A stretch of 64,000 nt of DNA from Ciceribacter sp. T2.26MG-112.2 (GCF_900492205.1 NZ_UEYQ01000001.1:62001-126000), one strand, 5' to 3'. Shown: positions 19,303-30,532, counted from the stretch's first letter. The notes: generated from the letters alone by a model not told the origin. Made by a program: numbers and translations.

Positions 19303-20867
19303 GCCTTGGGCTTGCGTCTCAGGTTTCGCCGCAGCATGCCGATGTCTGCCCCGCCAATGGCAAAGGCGATGCTGAAGTAGACGACCATGGCGATGGCCAC
19401 CAGGCCGCCAAGCGCTGTCAGCTGATGGAGCAGCGAAGCATCCGGCGCCAGCCAAGCGGACCAATAGTCCGACAGATAGACCAGCATGACCGACATGATC
19501 GCGGCCGCGATCATCAGGCGCAGGGTGCGGGTGAACAGGGCCCATTCCCAGGTCAGGTGACCGCGGCGATGCAGCGTTATGAAAAGCAGCACGGTATTGA
19601 TCCAGCCGGCAGCCGCTTCGGCAATGGCGATGCCGCGTTCGGCGAGGATTGGGAACAGCGAGATCGCCAGGGCGGAGTTGATCACCACGGAAATCCCGGT
19701 GAACCGCATCGGCGTGCGGGTATCCTCGCGGGCGTAGAAGCCCGGCTGCAGCGCCTTGATCATCACGAAGCCCGGGAGGCCGATGCCGTAGATGGCCAGG
19801 ATCGCGGCGACGACCGTGGTGTTCTCCTGCGTGAAGGCGCCACGCTCGTAGAGCACGCGGATGATCTCGTCCGACAGGACCCAGAGCGCGGCTGCGGCCG
19901 GCAGGGTCAGGAACAGAACGAATTCCATCGAGCGGTTCTGGATGTTGCCGGCTTCCTTCATGTGACCGGCCTTCAGCGCGCGTGCGAGCTCGGGCAGGAG
20001 CACCACGCCGACCGCCACGCCGACGACGCCGAGCGGCAACTGGTAGATGCGGTCGGCATATTGCAGGGCGGCGATCGCCCCTTCCTTGCCCGAGGCGATC
20101 GCCTGGCCGATCAGCTGGTTGATCTGGGTGATGCCGCCCGTCACCGCCGCTGGAACGGCCAGCACCAGCAGGCGTTTCACGTTCGGCGTGAAGCGCGGGA
20201 ACTTGAAGGAAAGACTGATGCCGGCATGGCGCACGCCGGCATAGACGACCGCCATCTGCAACACGCCAGCGGCGAGAACCGACCAGGAGAGATACCAGGC
20301 GGTCATCGCCGGATCGGCACCTGTATAGAGCGCCCAGAGAAGGGCGCCGATCATCAGAATGTTGAGAAAGACCGGAGCGATGGCGGCTGCGAAGAAGTGA
20401 TGCAGCGAATTCAACATGCCGGACAGCATGGCGGTCAGCGACATGCACATCAGATAAGGGAACATGACCGCCGCAAGGCGCACCGTCAGGGAATATTTGA
20501 CCGGATCATCGGAAAAGCCGGGCGCGATCACCCATTGCACCAGCAGCGGCATGGATAGCTCCATGACGATGGTGATGAGCAAAAGCACGGTGAAGAGGAC
20601 GCCGAAGACTTCCTCGGAGAAGCGCTTGGCACCGTCAACGCCGTTGGCCTCGATCTCCTTGGCAAACAGCGGCACAAAGGCGGCGTTGAAAGCGCCTTCG
20701 GCAAAAAGCCGGCGAAAGAGGTTGGGAAAGCGGAAGGCGGCATAGAAGACGTCGGCCATGGGCCCGGTGCCGAGTGCTGCCGCCATCAGTGTTTCGCGGG
20801 CAAAGCCGAAGACGCGGCTGCCGAGCGTCGCACCGCCGACGGTCATGAACTTCTTCACCAGCCCCAT
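19299..20867 (-). CDS. murJ: Lipid II flippase MurJ
   Basis: A 522-residue integral membrane protein of the MVF/MviN family that flips lipid II across the inner membrane for peptidoglycan synthesis. The N-terminus (TVGGATLGSRVFGFARETLMAAALG) and AFVPLFAKE are typical, and about fourteen hydrophobic segments run through the protein. It follows glnD by 2 bp, so the two are translationally close, an arrangement common in rhizobia. Its TAG stop overlaps that of the convergent peptidase gene. Confidence 0.96.
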   Translation of the reverse strand: MGLVKKFMTVGGATLGSRVFGFARETLMAAALGTGPMADVFYAAFRFPNLFRRLFAEGAFNAAFVPLFAKEIEANGVDGAKRFSEEVFGVLFTVLLLITIVMELSMPLLVQWVIAPGFSDDPVKYSLTVRLAAVMFPYLMCMSLTAMLSGMLNSLHHFFAAAIAPVFLNILMIGALLWALYTGADPAMTAWYLSWSVLAAGVLQMAVVYAGVRHAGISLSFKFPRFTPNVKRLLVLAVPAAVTGGITQINQLIGQAIASGKEGAIAALQYADRIYQLPLGVVGVAVGVVLLPELARALKAGHMKEAGNIQNRSMEFVLFLTLPAAAALWVLSDEIIRVLYERGAFTQENTTVVAAILAIYGIGLPGFVMIKALQPGFYAREDTRTPMRFTGISVVINSALAISLFPILAERGIAIAEAAAGWINTVLLFITLHRRGHLTWEWALFTRTLRLMIAAAIMSVMLVYLSDYWSAWLAPDASLLHQLTALGGLVAIAMVVYFSIAFAIGGADIGMLRRNLRRKPKA

Positions 20868-20869
20868 GG

Positions 20870-23698
20870 TCAGACCTTGGCCTTCTTCTGGACCGGCACG
20901 GCGCGCTGGACGGCCTGGGCGATGATGCCGGACGGCATCCGGTCACGCAGTTCGTCGCCCTGCTCGGCCATGACAGCCTTCAGCTGGGTGACGATGCTCG
21001 CCTGGCGGTTCTCGTTGGTCACCTTCTGGCCGACCAGGTCGGTGACGTAGAAGGTGTCGATGACCTTTTCGCCGAAGGTGGTGATGCGGGCCGAGTGGAT
21101 GTCGAGCGACAGGTCGGAGAGGACCGCGGTGATTTCCGCAAGCAGGCCGATGCGGTCGAGGCATTCGACTTCGACGACGGTGAACTTGTTCGACAGCGTG
21201 TTCGAGATCGTCACATGCGGCTGGACCGGGAAGGTCTTGTTCTTCTTCTTGCCCTTGCTGCGGGTGGCAATCACTTCCGGCAGGCGCTTGCGGCCCGACA
21301 ACACGTCTTCGATCATCTTGCCGATGGTTGCGGCACGCCGCATCTCGTCCTCGTCGATGGGGAACTCGCGGTTGACCAGAATGGTGTCGAGCGCCCGGCC
21401 GTCGGAGGTGGTGAAGATCTGTGCATCGGCGATGTTGGCACCGGCTGCGGCACAGGCGCCGGCGATGATCGACAACAGGCGCGGATGGTCCGGCGAGAGC
21501 ACCGTGATCTCGGTGATCGCATGGAAGGAGTGGGTGCGAACCATGGTCGCCAGCGCCTTGCCGGCCTTGTCCGCTTCACGGATGAAATGGGCGTGGCGCA
21601 CCTGGTCTTCCAGTTCCACGGAGAGCAGATAGGGCTCGTAGTGCAGCTTGGTATAGGTCTTCTGGTCCTTCTGGCTCCAGTCGCCGAGCGCCTGCGTCAG
21701 CATTTCGGCCGCGTGCTTGGCCCGCTCCTTGCGCGACACTTCGGAGAAGCCGCCGGACAGGAGCAATTCCGTCTCGTAGTAAAGCGTGCGCAGCAACTGG
21801 CCCTTCCAGCCGTTCCAGACGCCCGGTCCGACCGCGCGGATGTCGCAGACGGTCAGGACCAGCAGCATCTTCAACCGATCGAGCGACTGGACCTTCTCGG
21901 CGAAGTCCGTGATCGTCTTGCGGTCGTGCAGGTCGCGGGTCTGGGCGACCATGGACATCAGGAGATGCTGCTCGATCAGCCAGGCGACGAGCTCGGTCTG
22001 CTTGGCATTGAGGCCGAAGCGCGGGCAGAGCTTGCGTGCCACCTTGGCGCCGGCGATCGAATGATCCTCCTGGCGCCCCTTGGCGACATCATGCAGCAGG
22101 ACGGCCACATAGAAGGCCTGGCGATCCTCGATGCTCGGCAGCACCTTGGCCGACAGCGGATGAATGTCCTCGGCCTTGCCCTTGTCGATCTCGGCCAGCA
22201 CTTCCACGGTGCGGATGAGGTGCTCGTCGACGGTGTAGTGGTGATACATGTTGAACTGCATCATCGAGACGATCTTGCCGAATTCGGGGATGAAACGGCC
22301 GAGCACGCCGGCCTCGTTCATCCGCCGCAGCACGAAGCCCGGATCACGGCGCGACGTGAGGATGGCAAGGAAGAGGCGGTTCGCCTCCTCGTTCTCGCGG
22401 AAGTCGTGGTCGATCAGCGCCAGCGAGCGGGTCACGGCCCTTAGCGCGTCGGGATGGAATTCCAACCCTTTCAGGTCGGCGACGTGAAAGAGCCGCATGA
22501 TCGACACAGGATCGCGCTTGAAGACATCCGGGTCGGCAAGCGCGATCCGCCCGCGGTCCTCGATGAATTCCGGCGTGCCCGGGAGTTTGCGGGCGCGATT
22601 GGCAAAACGCCCGATCACGCCGGAGAGGCCCGGCGCCGCCTTGGCCTGCTGCTCCTCGAGTGTCGCGCAGAAGATACGCGTCAGGTCGCCGACATCCTTG
22701 GCGACGAGGAAATAGTGCTTCATGAAGCGCTCGACGGCGGAAAGACCGGGGCGTGGCTGGTAGCCGAGATTGCGGGCGATCTCCGGCTGGATATCGAAAT
22801 AGAGGCGTTCCTCCGGCTTGCCGGTCAGGTAGTGCATGTGACAACGCACCGCCCAGAGGAAGTCGTCGGCCTTCTCGAACAGGCGCCATTCCTGGCGGGA
22901 CAGCACACCAAGCCGGACGAGATCGCCGGCGTCGCGGATGTGGTAGCGATATTTGGCGATCCAGAACAGCGTTTGCAGGTCACGCAGCCCGCCCTTGCCT
23001 TCCTTGACATTGGGCTCGACCAGATAGCGGCTGTCCCCCGCCTTGCGATGACGTTCGTCCCGTTCGGCCAGCTTGGCGGCGATGAATTCCGGGGCGGTGT
23101 TGTTGGTCACTTCCTGGTCGAAGCGGCGCTGCAGTTCGGTGACGAGTGCCTCCTGGCCGCAGACGAAACGCGTCTCCAGAATGGCCGTGCGGATCGTCAT
23201 GTCGTCCTTCGACAGGCGCATGCACTCATCCACGGTGCGGGTCGCATGGCCGACCTTGAAGCCGATGTCCCACAACAGGTAGAGCATGAACTCGACCGCC
23301 TTGTGCATGTCCGCCGTCAGCTTGGGAGGCGTCAGGAACAGGAGGTCGATATCAGAACCCGGTGCCAGTGTGCCGCGGCCATAGCCGCCGACCGCCGAGA
23401 CCGCGACCATGTCGGCCTTGTCGCGATAGACGTGGCGCACGACGAGATCGAAGATCACCGAAATCAGCTGGTCCTGAATCCAGGAGATCCGCCGGGCGCA
23501 ATTGATCCCGCTGCCATCCTGGAACAGCTTTTCCTTGGCCAGTTCCCGGCCGTCGGCGCTGACCTTCTTGAGGATCGGCAAGAGCCCGGCCCGGATGTCG
23601 AGCAGGTGGCCGGAATGCGCGAGCGCGACGGCCTCGCAGTCAGCCTTGAGGGCGGCGACGTCGAGCAGGTCGCCGTATTCGAGTTCGGTCATGGCCAT
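20870..23698 (-). CDS. glnD: Bifunctional uridylyltransferase/uridylyl-removing enzyme GlnD
   Basis: A 942-residue sensor of glutamine that uridylylates PII proteins when nitrogen is limiting and removes UMP when it is plentiful. Domains in order: nucleotidyltransferase with [20 protein letters not shown], a helical region, an HD phosphohydrolase domain with [18 protein letters not shown], and two C-terminal ACT domains ([17 protein letters not shown] and [20 protein letters not shown]). The length is typical of rhizobial GlnD. It lies between mutS and murJ. With rpoN and ptsN it belongs to the nitrogen-control set in this window. Confidence 0.97.
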   Translation of the reverse strand: MAMTELEYGDLLDVAALKADCEAVALAHSGHLLDIRAGLLPILKKVSADGRELAKEKLFQDGSGINCARRISWIQDQLISVIFDLVVRHVYRDKADMVAVSAVGGYGRGTLAPGSDIDLLFLTPPKLTADMHKAVEFMLYLLWDIGFKVGHATRTVDECMRLSKDDMTIRTAILETRFVCGQEALVTELQRRFDQEVTNNTAPEFIAAKLAERDERHRKAGDSRYLVEPNVKEGKGGLRDLQTLFWIAKYRYHIRDAGDLVRLGVLSRQEWRLFEKADDFLWAVRCHMHYLTGKPEERLYFDIQPEIARNLGYQPRPGLSAVERFMKHYFLVAKDVGDLTRIFCATLEEQQAKAAPGLSGVIGRFANRARKLPGTPEFIEDRGRIALADPDVFKRDPVSIMRLFHVADLKGLEFHPDALRAVTRSLALIDHDFRENEEANRLFLAILTSRRDPGFVLRRMNEAGVLGRFIPEFGKIVSMMQFNMYHHYTVDEHLIRTVEVLAEIDKGKAEDIHPLSAKVLPSIEDRQAFYVAVLLHDVAKGRQEDHSIAGAKVARKLCPRFGLNAKQTELVAWLIEQHLLMSMVAQTRDLHDRKTITDFAEKVQSLDRLKMLLVLTVCDIRAVGPGVWNGWKGQLLRTLYYETELLLSGGFSEVSRKERAKHAAEMLTQALGDWSQKDQKTYTKLHYEPYLLSVELEDQVRHAHFIREADKAGKALATMVRTHSFHAITEITVLSPDHPRLLSIIAGACAAAGANIADAQIFTTSDGRALDTILVNREFPIDEDEMRRAATIGKMIEDVLSGRKRLPEVIATRSKGKKKNKTFPVQPHVTISNTLSNKFTVVEVECLDRIGLLAEITAVLSDLSLDIHSARITTFGEKVIDTFYVTDLVGQKVTNENRQASIVTQLKAVMAEQGDELRDRMPSGIIAQAVQRAVPVQKKAKV

Positions 23699-23797
23699 TG
23701 TTGCGGCATGCTTTCTTCGGCTTGTCGGCCTGCCCGAAGGCCGGCGACGGATGGCGCTATAACGCCTTTCGGGCGCCTTGGACAGGGATATTAGCCC

Positions 23798-26533
23798 TCA
23801 AGGCTTGCCAAGTTGTTTCCTCAGGTCATACAGCGCGTCGAGCGCCTGGCGCGGTGTCATGTCGTCGAGATCAAGGCCTTTCAGCATTTCCTCGACCTTG
23901 GACGGCCCTGCCTTTTTCGCCTCCTCACGGCGCACCGCCACCTGGAACAAGGGCAGGTCGTCGATCAGCGAACTTGCCGGATTCTTGCGATCGGCATCCT
24001 CCAGACGGGTCAGCACATCACGCGCCCGGGCGACGACGGAAGCCGGCAGACCGGCAAGGCGCGCCACCTGAATGCCATAGGAACGGTCGGCGGCGCCTGG
24101 GCCGACTTCGTGCAGGAAGATCACGTCATTGTCCCATTCCTTCACCCGCATGGTGACGTTGGAAAGGCGCTCGAGCTTTTCCGACAGCACCGTCAGTTCA
24201 TGGAAATGGGTGGCAAACAGCGAGCGGCAGCGATTGACCTCATGCAAATGCTCGACCGCCGCCCAGGCGATCGACAGGCCGTCGAAAGTCGCCGTGCCAC
24301 GGCCGATTTCGTCGAGGATGACGAGCGAGCGCTCGGTCGCCTGGTTGAGGATCGCCGCCGTCTCGACCATCTCGACCATGAAGGTGGAGCGGCCGCGCGC
24401 CAGATCGTCGGAAGCACCAACGCGGGAGAACAGGCGATCGACCACGCCGATATGGGCAGCACCCGCCGGCACGAAGGAGCCCATCTGCGCCAGGATGGCG
24501 ATCAGCGCGTTCTGCCGCAGGAAGGTCGATTTACCGCCCATGTTGGGGCCGGTCAGCAGCCAGATCGCGCCGTCCGAGCCCGTCTCCGACGGCGAGAGAT
24601 TGCAGTCATTGGCGATGAAGGGGTTCGCCGACTGGCGGCGCAGCGCCTGTTCGACCACCGGATGGCGACCGGCGACGATCGAGAACATTCGGCTGTCATC
24701 GACCAGCGGCCGGCAATAGCCCTGCTCCTCGGCAAGGGCGGCCAGCCCGGCGGCAACGTCGATCACGGCGAGCGCCCGCGCCGCCGCCTTGATCGGCTCG
24801 GCGGCGGCGACCACCTCCGCCGTCATCCGCTCGAAGGCCTCGAGTTCGATCGACAGCGCCTGGCCGGCGGCATTGGCGATGCGGGTTTCGAGATCGGCAA
24901 GCTCGGTCGTGGTGAAGCGCATGGCGCTTGCCATGGTCTGGCGATGGATGAAGCGGGCCTTGGCCGCCTCCCCTTCCGTCATCGTTCCGGAATTGCCGGC
25001 GGTCACCTCGATGAAATAGCCGAGCACGTTGTTGTGCTTGATCTTCAGCGACTTGATGCCGGTCTCCTCGGCATATTGCAGTTGCAGGCCGGCGACCACC
25101 CGGCGCGACTGGTCGCGCAGTGCCCGCACCTCGTCTAGCTCGGGGAGGGCACCGGCCTTGAGGAAGCCACCGTCCCGCTTCAGCAGCGGCAGGTCATCTG
25201 CCAGCTTCGCGCCGAGTAGGTCGGCAAGCGCCTTGGGCAAGACCTTGAGATCCGCAACGGCTGCGGCGAGTTCTTCGGGAAGAACCGCACTGCCCAGCAG
25301 CGCCGCGACCTCGCCGGCCGTGACGATCCCCTGCAGGATCGCGCCGAGATCCCGCGGCCCCCCGCGATCGAGCGCCAGGCGCGAGAGCGCGCGCGGCATG
25401 TCCGGCACGCGTTTGAGGCCGTCGCGCAGCCGGTCGGAGAGCGACGGCTCGGACAGCATGAAGGCGACGGAATCCTGCCGTCCGGCAATCTGCTCCGGAT
25501 CGGTCAACGGTGACATCAGTCGCTCGGCCAAAAGGCGGGCGCCGCCGCCGGTTACCGTCCGGTCGATGGCTTTCAGCAGCGAGCCGTTGCGATCGCCCGA
25601 CAGCGTCTTCACCAGCTCGAGATTGGCACGCGTGGCCGGGTCGATGAACAGCGTGGAGGCGGCACTCTGGCGCTCGGGAAGCCCAAGCGGCGGGCGTTCG
25701 GAGATCTGGGTCTTCTCGACATAGGCAACGGCGGCGGCGGCGGCAGCAATCTCGGCGCGGCTGAACGTGCCGAAACCATCCAGCGTCTTGACGCCGAAAT
25801 AGCGGGCGATGCGCCCTTCCGCCGTCGCGCTGTCGAACAGCACCGCCGGCTGGGGCACCACCACGCGGCCCAGCACGTCGAAGGCGGGTTTCAGCTCGGG
25901 ATCGAAGAACAGCGTGTCGGCGACGATCAGTTCGCGCGGCTCGATCCGGAGAATATCCGCGAGCAGGCGCCCCTCGTCGGTCTCGGCGAGACGGAAGATG
26001 CCGGTCGAGATGTCGATCCAGGCGATCGCCAATTGCGGGGTCGCACCGCCCCGGATGCGGGCAAGCGCCATCAGGTAGTTCGATTCCGATGGCGAAAGCA
26101 GCCTCTCCTCGGTCAGCGTGCCGGGGGTCACCAGACGCACGACGTCGCGCTTGACCACCGACTTCGATCCGCGCTTCTTCGCCTCGGCGGGATCTTCCAC
26201 CTGTTCGCAGACCGCGACGCGGAAACCGAGCGAGATCAGCTTTTGCAGGTAGTCGTCGGCGGCATGGACCGGCACGCCGCACATCGGGATGTCCTGGCCC
26301 AGATGCTGGCCGCGCCGGGTCAGCGTGATGCCGAGCGCCCGCGAGGCGTCGACGGCATCCTCGAAGAACAGCTCATAGAAATCGCCCATCCGGTAGAACA
26401 GCAGGCTGCCCGGATTGTTGGCCTTGATCTCGATATACTGTTCCATCATCGGGGTCGCCGACGCGCGACTTTCCTCCGAGGCAAGCTCGGCTACGTTCAG
26501 GACCTCGTTGGTGGGGACGCTGTTGATTGTCAC
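23798..26533 (-). CDS. mutS: DNA mismatch repair protein MutS
   Basis: A 911-residue mismatch-recognition ATPase. The N-terminal mismatch-binding domain carries [14 protein letters not shown], which contains the conserved Phe-x-Glu wedge (FYE). The ATPase region has Walker [14 protein letters not shown] and [16 protein letters not shown]. MutL is not in the window. It is divergent from the malic enzyme, with 113 bp between starts. Confidence 0.97.
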   Translation of the reverse strand: MTINSVPTNEVLNVAELASEESRASATPMMEQYIEIKANNPGSLLFYRMGDFYELFFEDAVDASRALGITLTRRGQHLGQDIPMCGVPVHAADDYLQKLISLGFRVAVCEQVEDPAEAKKRGSKSVVKRDVVRLVTPGTLTEERLLSPSESNYLMALARIRGGATPQLAIAWIDISTGIFRLAETDEGRLLADILRIEPRELIVADTLFFDPELKPAFDVLGRVVVPQPAVLFDSATAEGRIARYFGVKTLDGFGTFSRAEIAAAAAAVAYVEKTQISERPPLGLPERQSAASTLFIDPATRANLELVKTLSGDRNGSLLKAIDRTVTGGGARLLAERLMSPLTDPEQIAGRQDSVAFMLSEPSLSDRLRDGLKRVPDMPRALSRLALDRGGPRDLGAILQGIVTAGEVAALLGSAVLPEELAAAVADLKVLPKALADLLGAKLADDLPLLKRDGGFLKAGALPELDEVRALRDQSRRVVAGLQLQYAEETGIKSLKIKHNNVLGYFIEVTAGNSGTMTEGEAAKARFIHRQTMASAMRFTTTELADLETRIANAAGQALSIELEAFERMTAEVVAAAEPIKAAARALAVIDVAAGLAALAEEQGYCRPLVDDSRMFSIVAGRHPVVEQALRRQSANPFIANDCNLSPSETGSDGAIWLLTGPNMGGKSTFLRQNALIAILAQMGSFVPAGAAHIGVVDRLFSRVGASDDLARGRSTFMVEMVETAAILNQATERSLVILDEIGRGTATFDGLSIAWAAVEHLHEVNRCRSLFATHFHELTVLSEKLERLSNVTMRVKEWDNDVIFLHEVGPGAADRSYGIQVARLAGLPASVVARARDVLTRLEDADRKNPASSLIDDLPLFQVAVRREEAKKAGPSKVEEMLKGLDLDDMTPRQALDALYDLRKQLGKP

Positions 26534-26548
26534 TGTCTGAAGTTTTCT

Positions 26549-26577
26549 TGAAACGGAAGTCGTGCAACACTAACGAC
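26549..26577 (+). promoter_or_regulatory. Candidate sigma-70 promoter of the malic enzyme gene
   Basis: TTGAAA at 26549-26554 and TAACGA at 26572-26577 are separated by 17 bases, about 70 bp before the start codon. The -35 is good, the -10 moderate. No experimental support. Confidence 0.35.
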
Positions 26578-26646
26578 CTAAGCCAAGCAAAAACAACCGC
26601 CAAGGTCGACCGGGCCAAGGCTGCCCACAACAAGCTTCGAGGGAAC

Positions 26647-28932
26647 ATGGCAAGCAAGGATCGCAACGGACGCAGCAAGACGTCGGTCACGGAGCAGGAA
26701 GCGCTCGATTTCCACGCCCAGGGACGGCCGGGCAAGCTGGAAATCACCCCGACAAAGGCCATGGCCACCCAGCGCGACCTGTCGCTTGCCTACTCGCCGG
26801 GCGTCGCCGTTCCGGTCAAGGCGATCGCCGCCGATCCGGCAACGGCTTACGACTACACGACGCGCGGCAACATGGTCGCCGTCATCTCCAACGGCACGGC
26901 CATTCTCGGGCTCGGCAATCTCGGCGCCCTGGCCTCCAAGCCGGTAATGGAGGGCAAGGCCGTGCTCTTCAAGCGCTTCGCCGACGTCGATTCGATCGAC
27001 CTCGAGGTCGATACGGAGAATGTCGAGGAGTTCATCAACTGCGTGCGTTATCTCGGGCCCTCCTTCGGCGGCATCAACCTCGAGGACATCAAGGCGCCGG
27101 ACTGCTTCATCATCGAGAGCCGACTGCGCGAACTCATGGATATCCCGGTCTTCCATGACGACCAGCACGGCACGGCGATCATCGCCGCGGCGGGCCTGAT
27201 CAACGCGCTCGAACTGACGGGTCGCGACTTCAAGACCACCAAGCTGGTCTGCAACGGCGCCGGCGCTGCAGCGATCGCCTGCATCGAACTCATCAAGGCG
27301 ATGGGCTTTGATCCCGCCAACATCATCCTGTGCGACACCAAGGGCGTGATCTATCAGGGCCGGATCGACGGCATGAACCAGTGGAAGTCGGCCCATGCGG
27401 TCAAGACCGACCGCCGCACGCTGAAGGAAGCCATGGAAGGTGCCGACGTGGTGCTCGGCCTGTCGCAGAAGGGCGCGTTTTCGGCCGACATGATCCGCTC
27501 CATGGCGGCAAACCCGATCATCTTCGCCATGGCCAATCCCGACCCGGAAATCACCCCGGAGGAAGTCGCCGAGATCCGCGACGACGCCATCATGGCGACG
27601 GGCCGCTCGGACTATCCGAACCAGGTCAACAATGTTCTGGGCTTTCCCTACATCTTCCGGGGAGCGCTCGACGTGCGCGCCTCGCAGATCAACGATGCGA
27701 TGAAGATCGCCGCCGTCAGGGCGCTGGCAAGCCTGGCGCGCGAGGACGTGCCCGACGACGTCGCGGCTGCCTACCAGGGCAACCGGCCGCGGTTCGGGCC
27801 CGAATACATCATTCCCGTGCCCTTCGATCCGCGCCTGATCTCGGCCATCCCGGTCGCTGTGGCGAAAGCGGCGATGGAAACCGGGGTTGCCCGCAAGGCG
27901 ATCGACGATCTCGATGCCTACGCCCAAGAGCTTTCCGCCCGGCGCGATCCGATTGCCGCCACCACGCAGCGGCTCTACGAGCGCATACGCCAGAACCCGC
28001 GCCGGGTCGTCTTCGCCGAGGGCGAGGAAGAGCAGGTCATGCGGGCGGCGATTTCCTTCGTCAACCAAGGGCTCGGCACCGCCATCCTGCTCGGTCGCGA
28101 CGCACCGCTCAAGGAGACCGCCGAACGCGCCGGCATCGATCTCGACCGCCCCGGCATCGAGGTGGTCAATGCCCGCGTCTCCACCCGGGTCGAGGCCTAT
28201 ACCGAATATCTCTACTCGCGCCTGCAGCGCAAAGGCTACCTGCACCGCGACTGCCAACGCCTGATCAACACCGACCGCAACCATTTTGCCGCCTGCATGG
28301 TGGCGCTCGGTGATGCCGACGCCATGGTGACCGGCACCACCCGCAACTACTCGACCGCGCTCGAGGACGTCCGCCGCTGCATCGATCCGCAGCCGGGCCA
28401 TCGGGTGATCGGCGTGTCGCTGGCGCTGACGCGCGGCCGCACGGTTCTGGTGGCCGACACCGCCGTGCACGACATGCCGACGGCGGAGGAACTCGCCGAC
28501 ATCGCCGAGGAGGCCGCCGGCCTTGCCCGACGCCTCGGCTATGAACCGCGCGTGGCGCTTCTCGCCTATTCGACCTTCGGCCATCCGACCGGTGAACGCT
28601 CCGAACGCTTGCGCGAGGCGGTGAAGATCCTCGACAAGCGCCGTGTCGATTTCGAGTATGACGGCGAAATGGGGGCCGACGTCGCGCTCAACGCCCATCG
28701 CATGGAACAGTATCCGTTCTGCCGCCTGTCGGGCACGGCCAATGTCCTGGTCATGCCGGCGATCCACTCGGCCTCGATCTCGACCAAGATGCTGCAGGAA
28801 CTCGGCGGCTCGACCGTGATCGGCCCGCTGCTGGTCGGCCTCGAGAAGTCCGTGCAGATCGCCCAGATCGGCGCCAAGGACAGCGACATCGTCAACATGG
28901 CGGCGATCGCCGCCTACAATGCGGGCGAGTGA
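26647..28932 (+). CDS. tme: NADP-dependent malic enzyme with phosphotransacetylase-like domain
   Basis: A 761-residue enzyme converting malate to pyruvate and CO2 with reduction of NADP. The malic enzyme domains (about 1-430) include YSPGVAVPVKAIAADP, HDDQHGTAIIAAAGLIN and the nucleotide-binding VCNGAGAAAIACIELI. Residues about 445-761 form a phosphotransacetylase-like domain (RRVVFAEGEEEQVMRAA, VLVMPAIHSASISTKMLQELGG), the chimeric layout of rhizobial Dme and Tme and of MaeB. Its position between mutS and olsB matches Tme as I recall it in Sinorhizobium meliloti. GAGGG precedes the chosen ATG; the frame is open to 26527. Cofactor choice is inferred, not visible. Confidence 0.92.
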   Translation: MASKDRNGRSKTSVTEQEALDFHAQGRPGKLEITPTKAMATQRDLSLAYSPGVAVPVKAIAADPATAYDYTTRGNMVAVISNGTAILGLGNLGALASKPVMEGKAVLFKRFADVDSIDLEVDTENVEEFINCVRYLGPSFGGINLEDIKAPDCFIIESRLRELMDIPVFHDDQHGTAIIAAAGLINALELTGRDFKTTKLVCNGAGAAAIACIELIKAMGFDPANIILCDTKGVIYQGRIDGMNQWKSAHAVKTDRRTLKEAMEGADVVLGLSQKGAFSADMIRSMAANPIIFAMANPDPEITPEEVAEIRDDAIMATGRSDYPNQVNNVLGFPYIFRGALDVRASQINDAMKIAAVRALASLAREDVPDDVAAAYQGNRPRFGPEYIIPVPFDPRLISAIPVAVAKAAMETGVARKAIDDLDAYAQELSARRDPIAATTQRLYERIRQNPRRVVFAEGEEEQVMRAAISFVNQGLGTAILLGRDAPLKETAERAGIDLDRPGIEVVNARVSTRVEAYTEYLYSRLQRKGYLHRDCQRLINTDRNHFAACMVALGDADAMVTGTTRNYSTALEDVRRCIDPQPGHRVIGVSLALTRGRTVLVADTAVHDMPTAEELADIAEEAAGLARRLGYEPRVALLAYSTFGHPTGERSERLREAVKILDKRRVDFEYDGEMGADVALNAHRMEQYPFCRLSGTANVLVMPAIHSASISTKMLQELGGSTVIGPLLVGLEKSVQIAQIGAKDSDIVNMAAIAAYNAGE

Positions 28933-28964
28933 TCCGGCAGAAACCCGATCAAGCATCAAAGAAA

Positions 28965-28999
28965 ACAGCCCGCCGACCCAAGTCGGCGGGCTGTTTTTT
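28965..28999. terminator. Bidirectional rho-independent terminator
   Basis: A perfect 13 bp stem (28965-28977 with 28982-28994) around a CCAA loop is followed by six Ts on the plus strand and preceded by A-rich sequence, so it can stop both tme (+) and the convergent olsB (-). Confidence 0.92.
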
Positions 29000-29023
29000 C
29001 CTCAAGCCTTCACGGCATGAGGA

Positions 29024-29902
29024 TCAGCTGGCGAAGCGGCCCGCGTCGGCGCCGTAATAGTTGCGGTAGCGCTCGGAAATGCTGGAAATCGGCAGGACAA
29101 TCAACGCGTCCGTCGTGTTGAAGGCGTGGTCGACCACCGCGCCCTCGCCGATCATCGCGCCAACGCGCAGATAACCCTTGATCAGCGGCGGCATGGCGGC
29201 AAGCGCCTTGCGCGGATTGATCGCCTCGACCGGCATCAGATCCATTTCGCGATAGAGTTCGGGCAGTGCGCGAACCGCCCATTCACCACGCGCCACGGCG
29301 TTGTGGTAGAGGAAGGACAGCGCCAGCGCATGCTCTTCGGGACGAATGCCGGGGAACGAACCGCAGCCGAACATGGCATCGACACGATGGGTCAGTGCAT
29401 AGGCCCAGCATCCCTGCCACAGAAGTTCGACGGTGCGTTTGCTGCGGTATTCCGGCAGAACGCAGGAACGGCCGAGTTCCATGAAGCGCTTTTCCGGATG
29501 ACGTGCCATCAGGGCGTCGACGTCGAATTCGGTCGCCGAGTAGAAACCACCATTGGCGCGCGCCACGTCGTGACGCAGAAGCCGGTAGGTGCCGACGATC
29601 TGATCCTCCGGGTCGCAGTCGAGCGAGCGGTCCAGCACCAGGAGGTGATCGCAGACCATGTCCCAGGCATCGATGTCGCGCTTGCGGCGGGCCGATTCCG
29701 GAGGGATCTGCGCGCCCATCTCTTCGACGAAGACCCGGTAGCGAACGGCCTGCGCGGCGTCGATCTCGCGATCATTGCGGGCAATTCTGGTTTCCAGGTT
29801 GCCGATACGTCCGAGCAAGCCTTCCGTCGTCCGACCGTTGACGACGGCGGACTGCGCGCCACCATCAACCAGGGACACTCGATCCAAAAGTTCAATGCTC
29901 AT
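29024..29902 (-). CDS. olsB: L-ornithine N-alpha-acyltransferase OlsB
   Basis: A 292-residue GNAT-like acyltransferase that transfers a 3-hydroxyacyl chain from ACP to ornithine, giving lyso-ornithine lipid, the first step of phosphorus-free ornithine membrane lipids. Supporting sequence: RYRVFVEEMGAQIPPESARRKRDID, VGTYRLLRHDVARANGGFYSATEFD, FMELGRSCVLPEYRSKRTVELLW and LIKGYLRVGAMIGEGAVVD. It sits next to tme, as in Sinorhizobium meliloti. The start MSIELLDRV (29902) is chosen over 29941. PHO-box-like repeats upstream suggest induction by phosphate starvation, as known for rhizobial ornithine lipids. Confidence 0.92.
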   Translation of the reverse strand: MSIELLDRVSLVDGGAQSAVVNGRTTEGLLGRIGNLETRIARNDREIDAAQAVRYRVFVEEMGAQIPPESARRKRDIDAWDMVCDHLLVLDRSLDCDPEDQIVGTYRLLRHDVARANGGFYSATEFDVDALMARHPEKRFMELGRSCVLPEYRSKRTVELLWQGCWAYALTHRVDAMFGCGSFPGIRPEEHALALSFLYHNAVARGEWAVRALPELYREMDLMPVEAINPRKALAAMPPLIKGYLRVGAMIGEGAVVDHAFNTTDALIVLPISSISERYRNYYGADAGRFAS

Positions 29903-29947
29903 AGCGACTCGTCCGGGTTGTCTTAAAGCGCCATAAACCATGGATGT

Positions 29948-29983
29948 GCGACAGCAAAGTGACAGATGACGCTGTACTGACAG
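29948..29983 (-). promoter_or_regulatory. Tandem PHO-box-like repeats upstream of olsB
   Basis: Read on the minus strand there are four 7-base repeats: CTGTCAG, GCGTCAT, CTGTCAC and CTGTCGC. They form two pairs, each with the 4-base spacer (11-base period) of PhoB sites, whose consensus is CTGTCAT-N4-CTGTCAT. The inner pair is CTGTCAC-TTTG-CTGTCGC. A possible -10 (TATGGC) lies about 12 bases downstream, the spacing of PhoB-activated promoters. The repeats end 46 bp before olsB. Confidence 0.65.
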
Positions 29984-29999
29984 AGCCCCGGCGGGCTCT
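29982..29999. repeat. Inverted repeat between lspA and olsB
   Basis: AGAGCCC and GGGCTCT form a perfect 7 bp stem around CGGC, about 40 bp after the lspA stop. There is no T-run on the minus strand, so it is at best a weak terminator or RNA-processing hairpin. It abuts the first PHO-box repeat. Confidence 0.5.
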
Positions 30000-30040
30000 T
30001 CCGCTTCCGGCTGTCCCGCGCATCCGCGGCAGAGGACAGA

Positions 30041-30532
30041 TTACGCTTTCGAGGCCCGATGCGCCAGTATCTCGTCGAGGAGAATGAGAGCGGCACCGAC
30101 ACTGATGAAGCTATCGGCGAGATTGAACACGGCAAAGGACCAAGTCTGGGTATAGAAGAGCACGTAGTCGACCACGTGACCATAGACGAAGCGGTCGATG
30201 ATATTGCCGAGCGCACCGGCGATGATCATGGCAAAGCCGAGATGGGCGATGTGGTGTCCGGGTCCGGTCCGTTTCCACAGCCAAAGGACAAAAGCGACGA
30301 TGACGATCCGCAAGCCGACGATGAACCAGCCATGGGCGTCGGCCAGCATGGAGAAGGCGACGCCGAGATTGTGCGTGCGGTAGAGCGCCAGCATGGGCAT
30401 GACCGGCACGGCCTCGTGCAGCGGCAGGTAAAGCTCGACGGCAAGCTTGATCGCCTGGTCGAGCAGCAAGGCAATGGCGATGAAGATCGCGGCCGGCAGC
30501 GGCCGGCTGAAGGGGGCGAGGAAGGTGTTCAT
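30041..30532 (-). CDS. lspA: Lipoprotein signal peptidase (signal peptidase II)
   Basis: A 163-residue inner-membrane aspartic protease that removes the signal peptide of prolipoproteins before Lnt acts. Four hydrophobic segments are visible. The conserved boxes are [30 protein letters not shown] (first catalytic Asp) and [15 protein letters not shown] (second catalytic Asp). Its start overlaps the end of the upstream methyltransferase gene by 4 bp. Lnt, the next enzyme of the pathway, is at 7755. Confidence 0.95.
   Translation of the reverse strand: MNTFLAPFSRPLPAAIFIAIALLLDQAIKLAVELYLPLHEAVPVMPMLALYRTHNLGVAFSMLADAHGWFIVGLRIVIVAFVLWLWKRTGPGHHIAHLGFAMIIAGALGNIIDRFVYGHVVDYVLFYTQTWSFAVFNLADSFISVGAALILLDEILAHRASKA

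Noticed and set aside
18730..20448. 572-codon minus-strand frame overlapping murJ
   Set aside because: Out of frame with murJ, Arg/Gly-rich with no family features; a shadow frame.
26578..28959. 793-codon open frame antisense to tme
   Set aside because: A mirror frame of a high-GC gene; the plus-strand malic enzyme has full-length family similarity.
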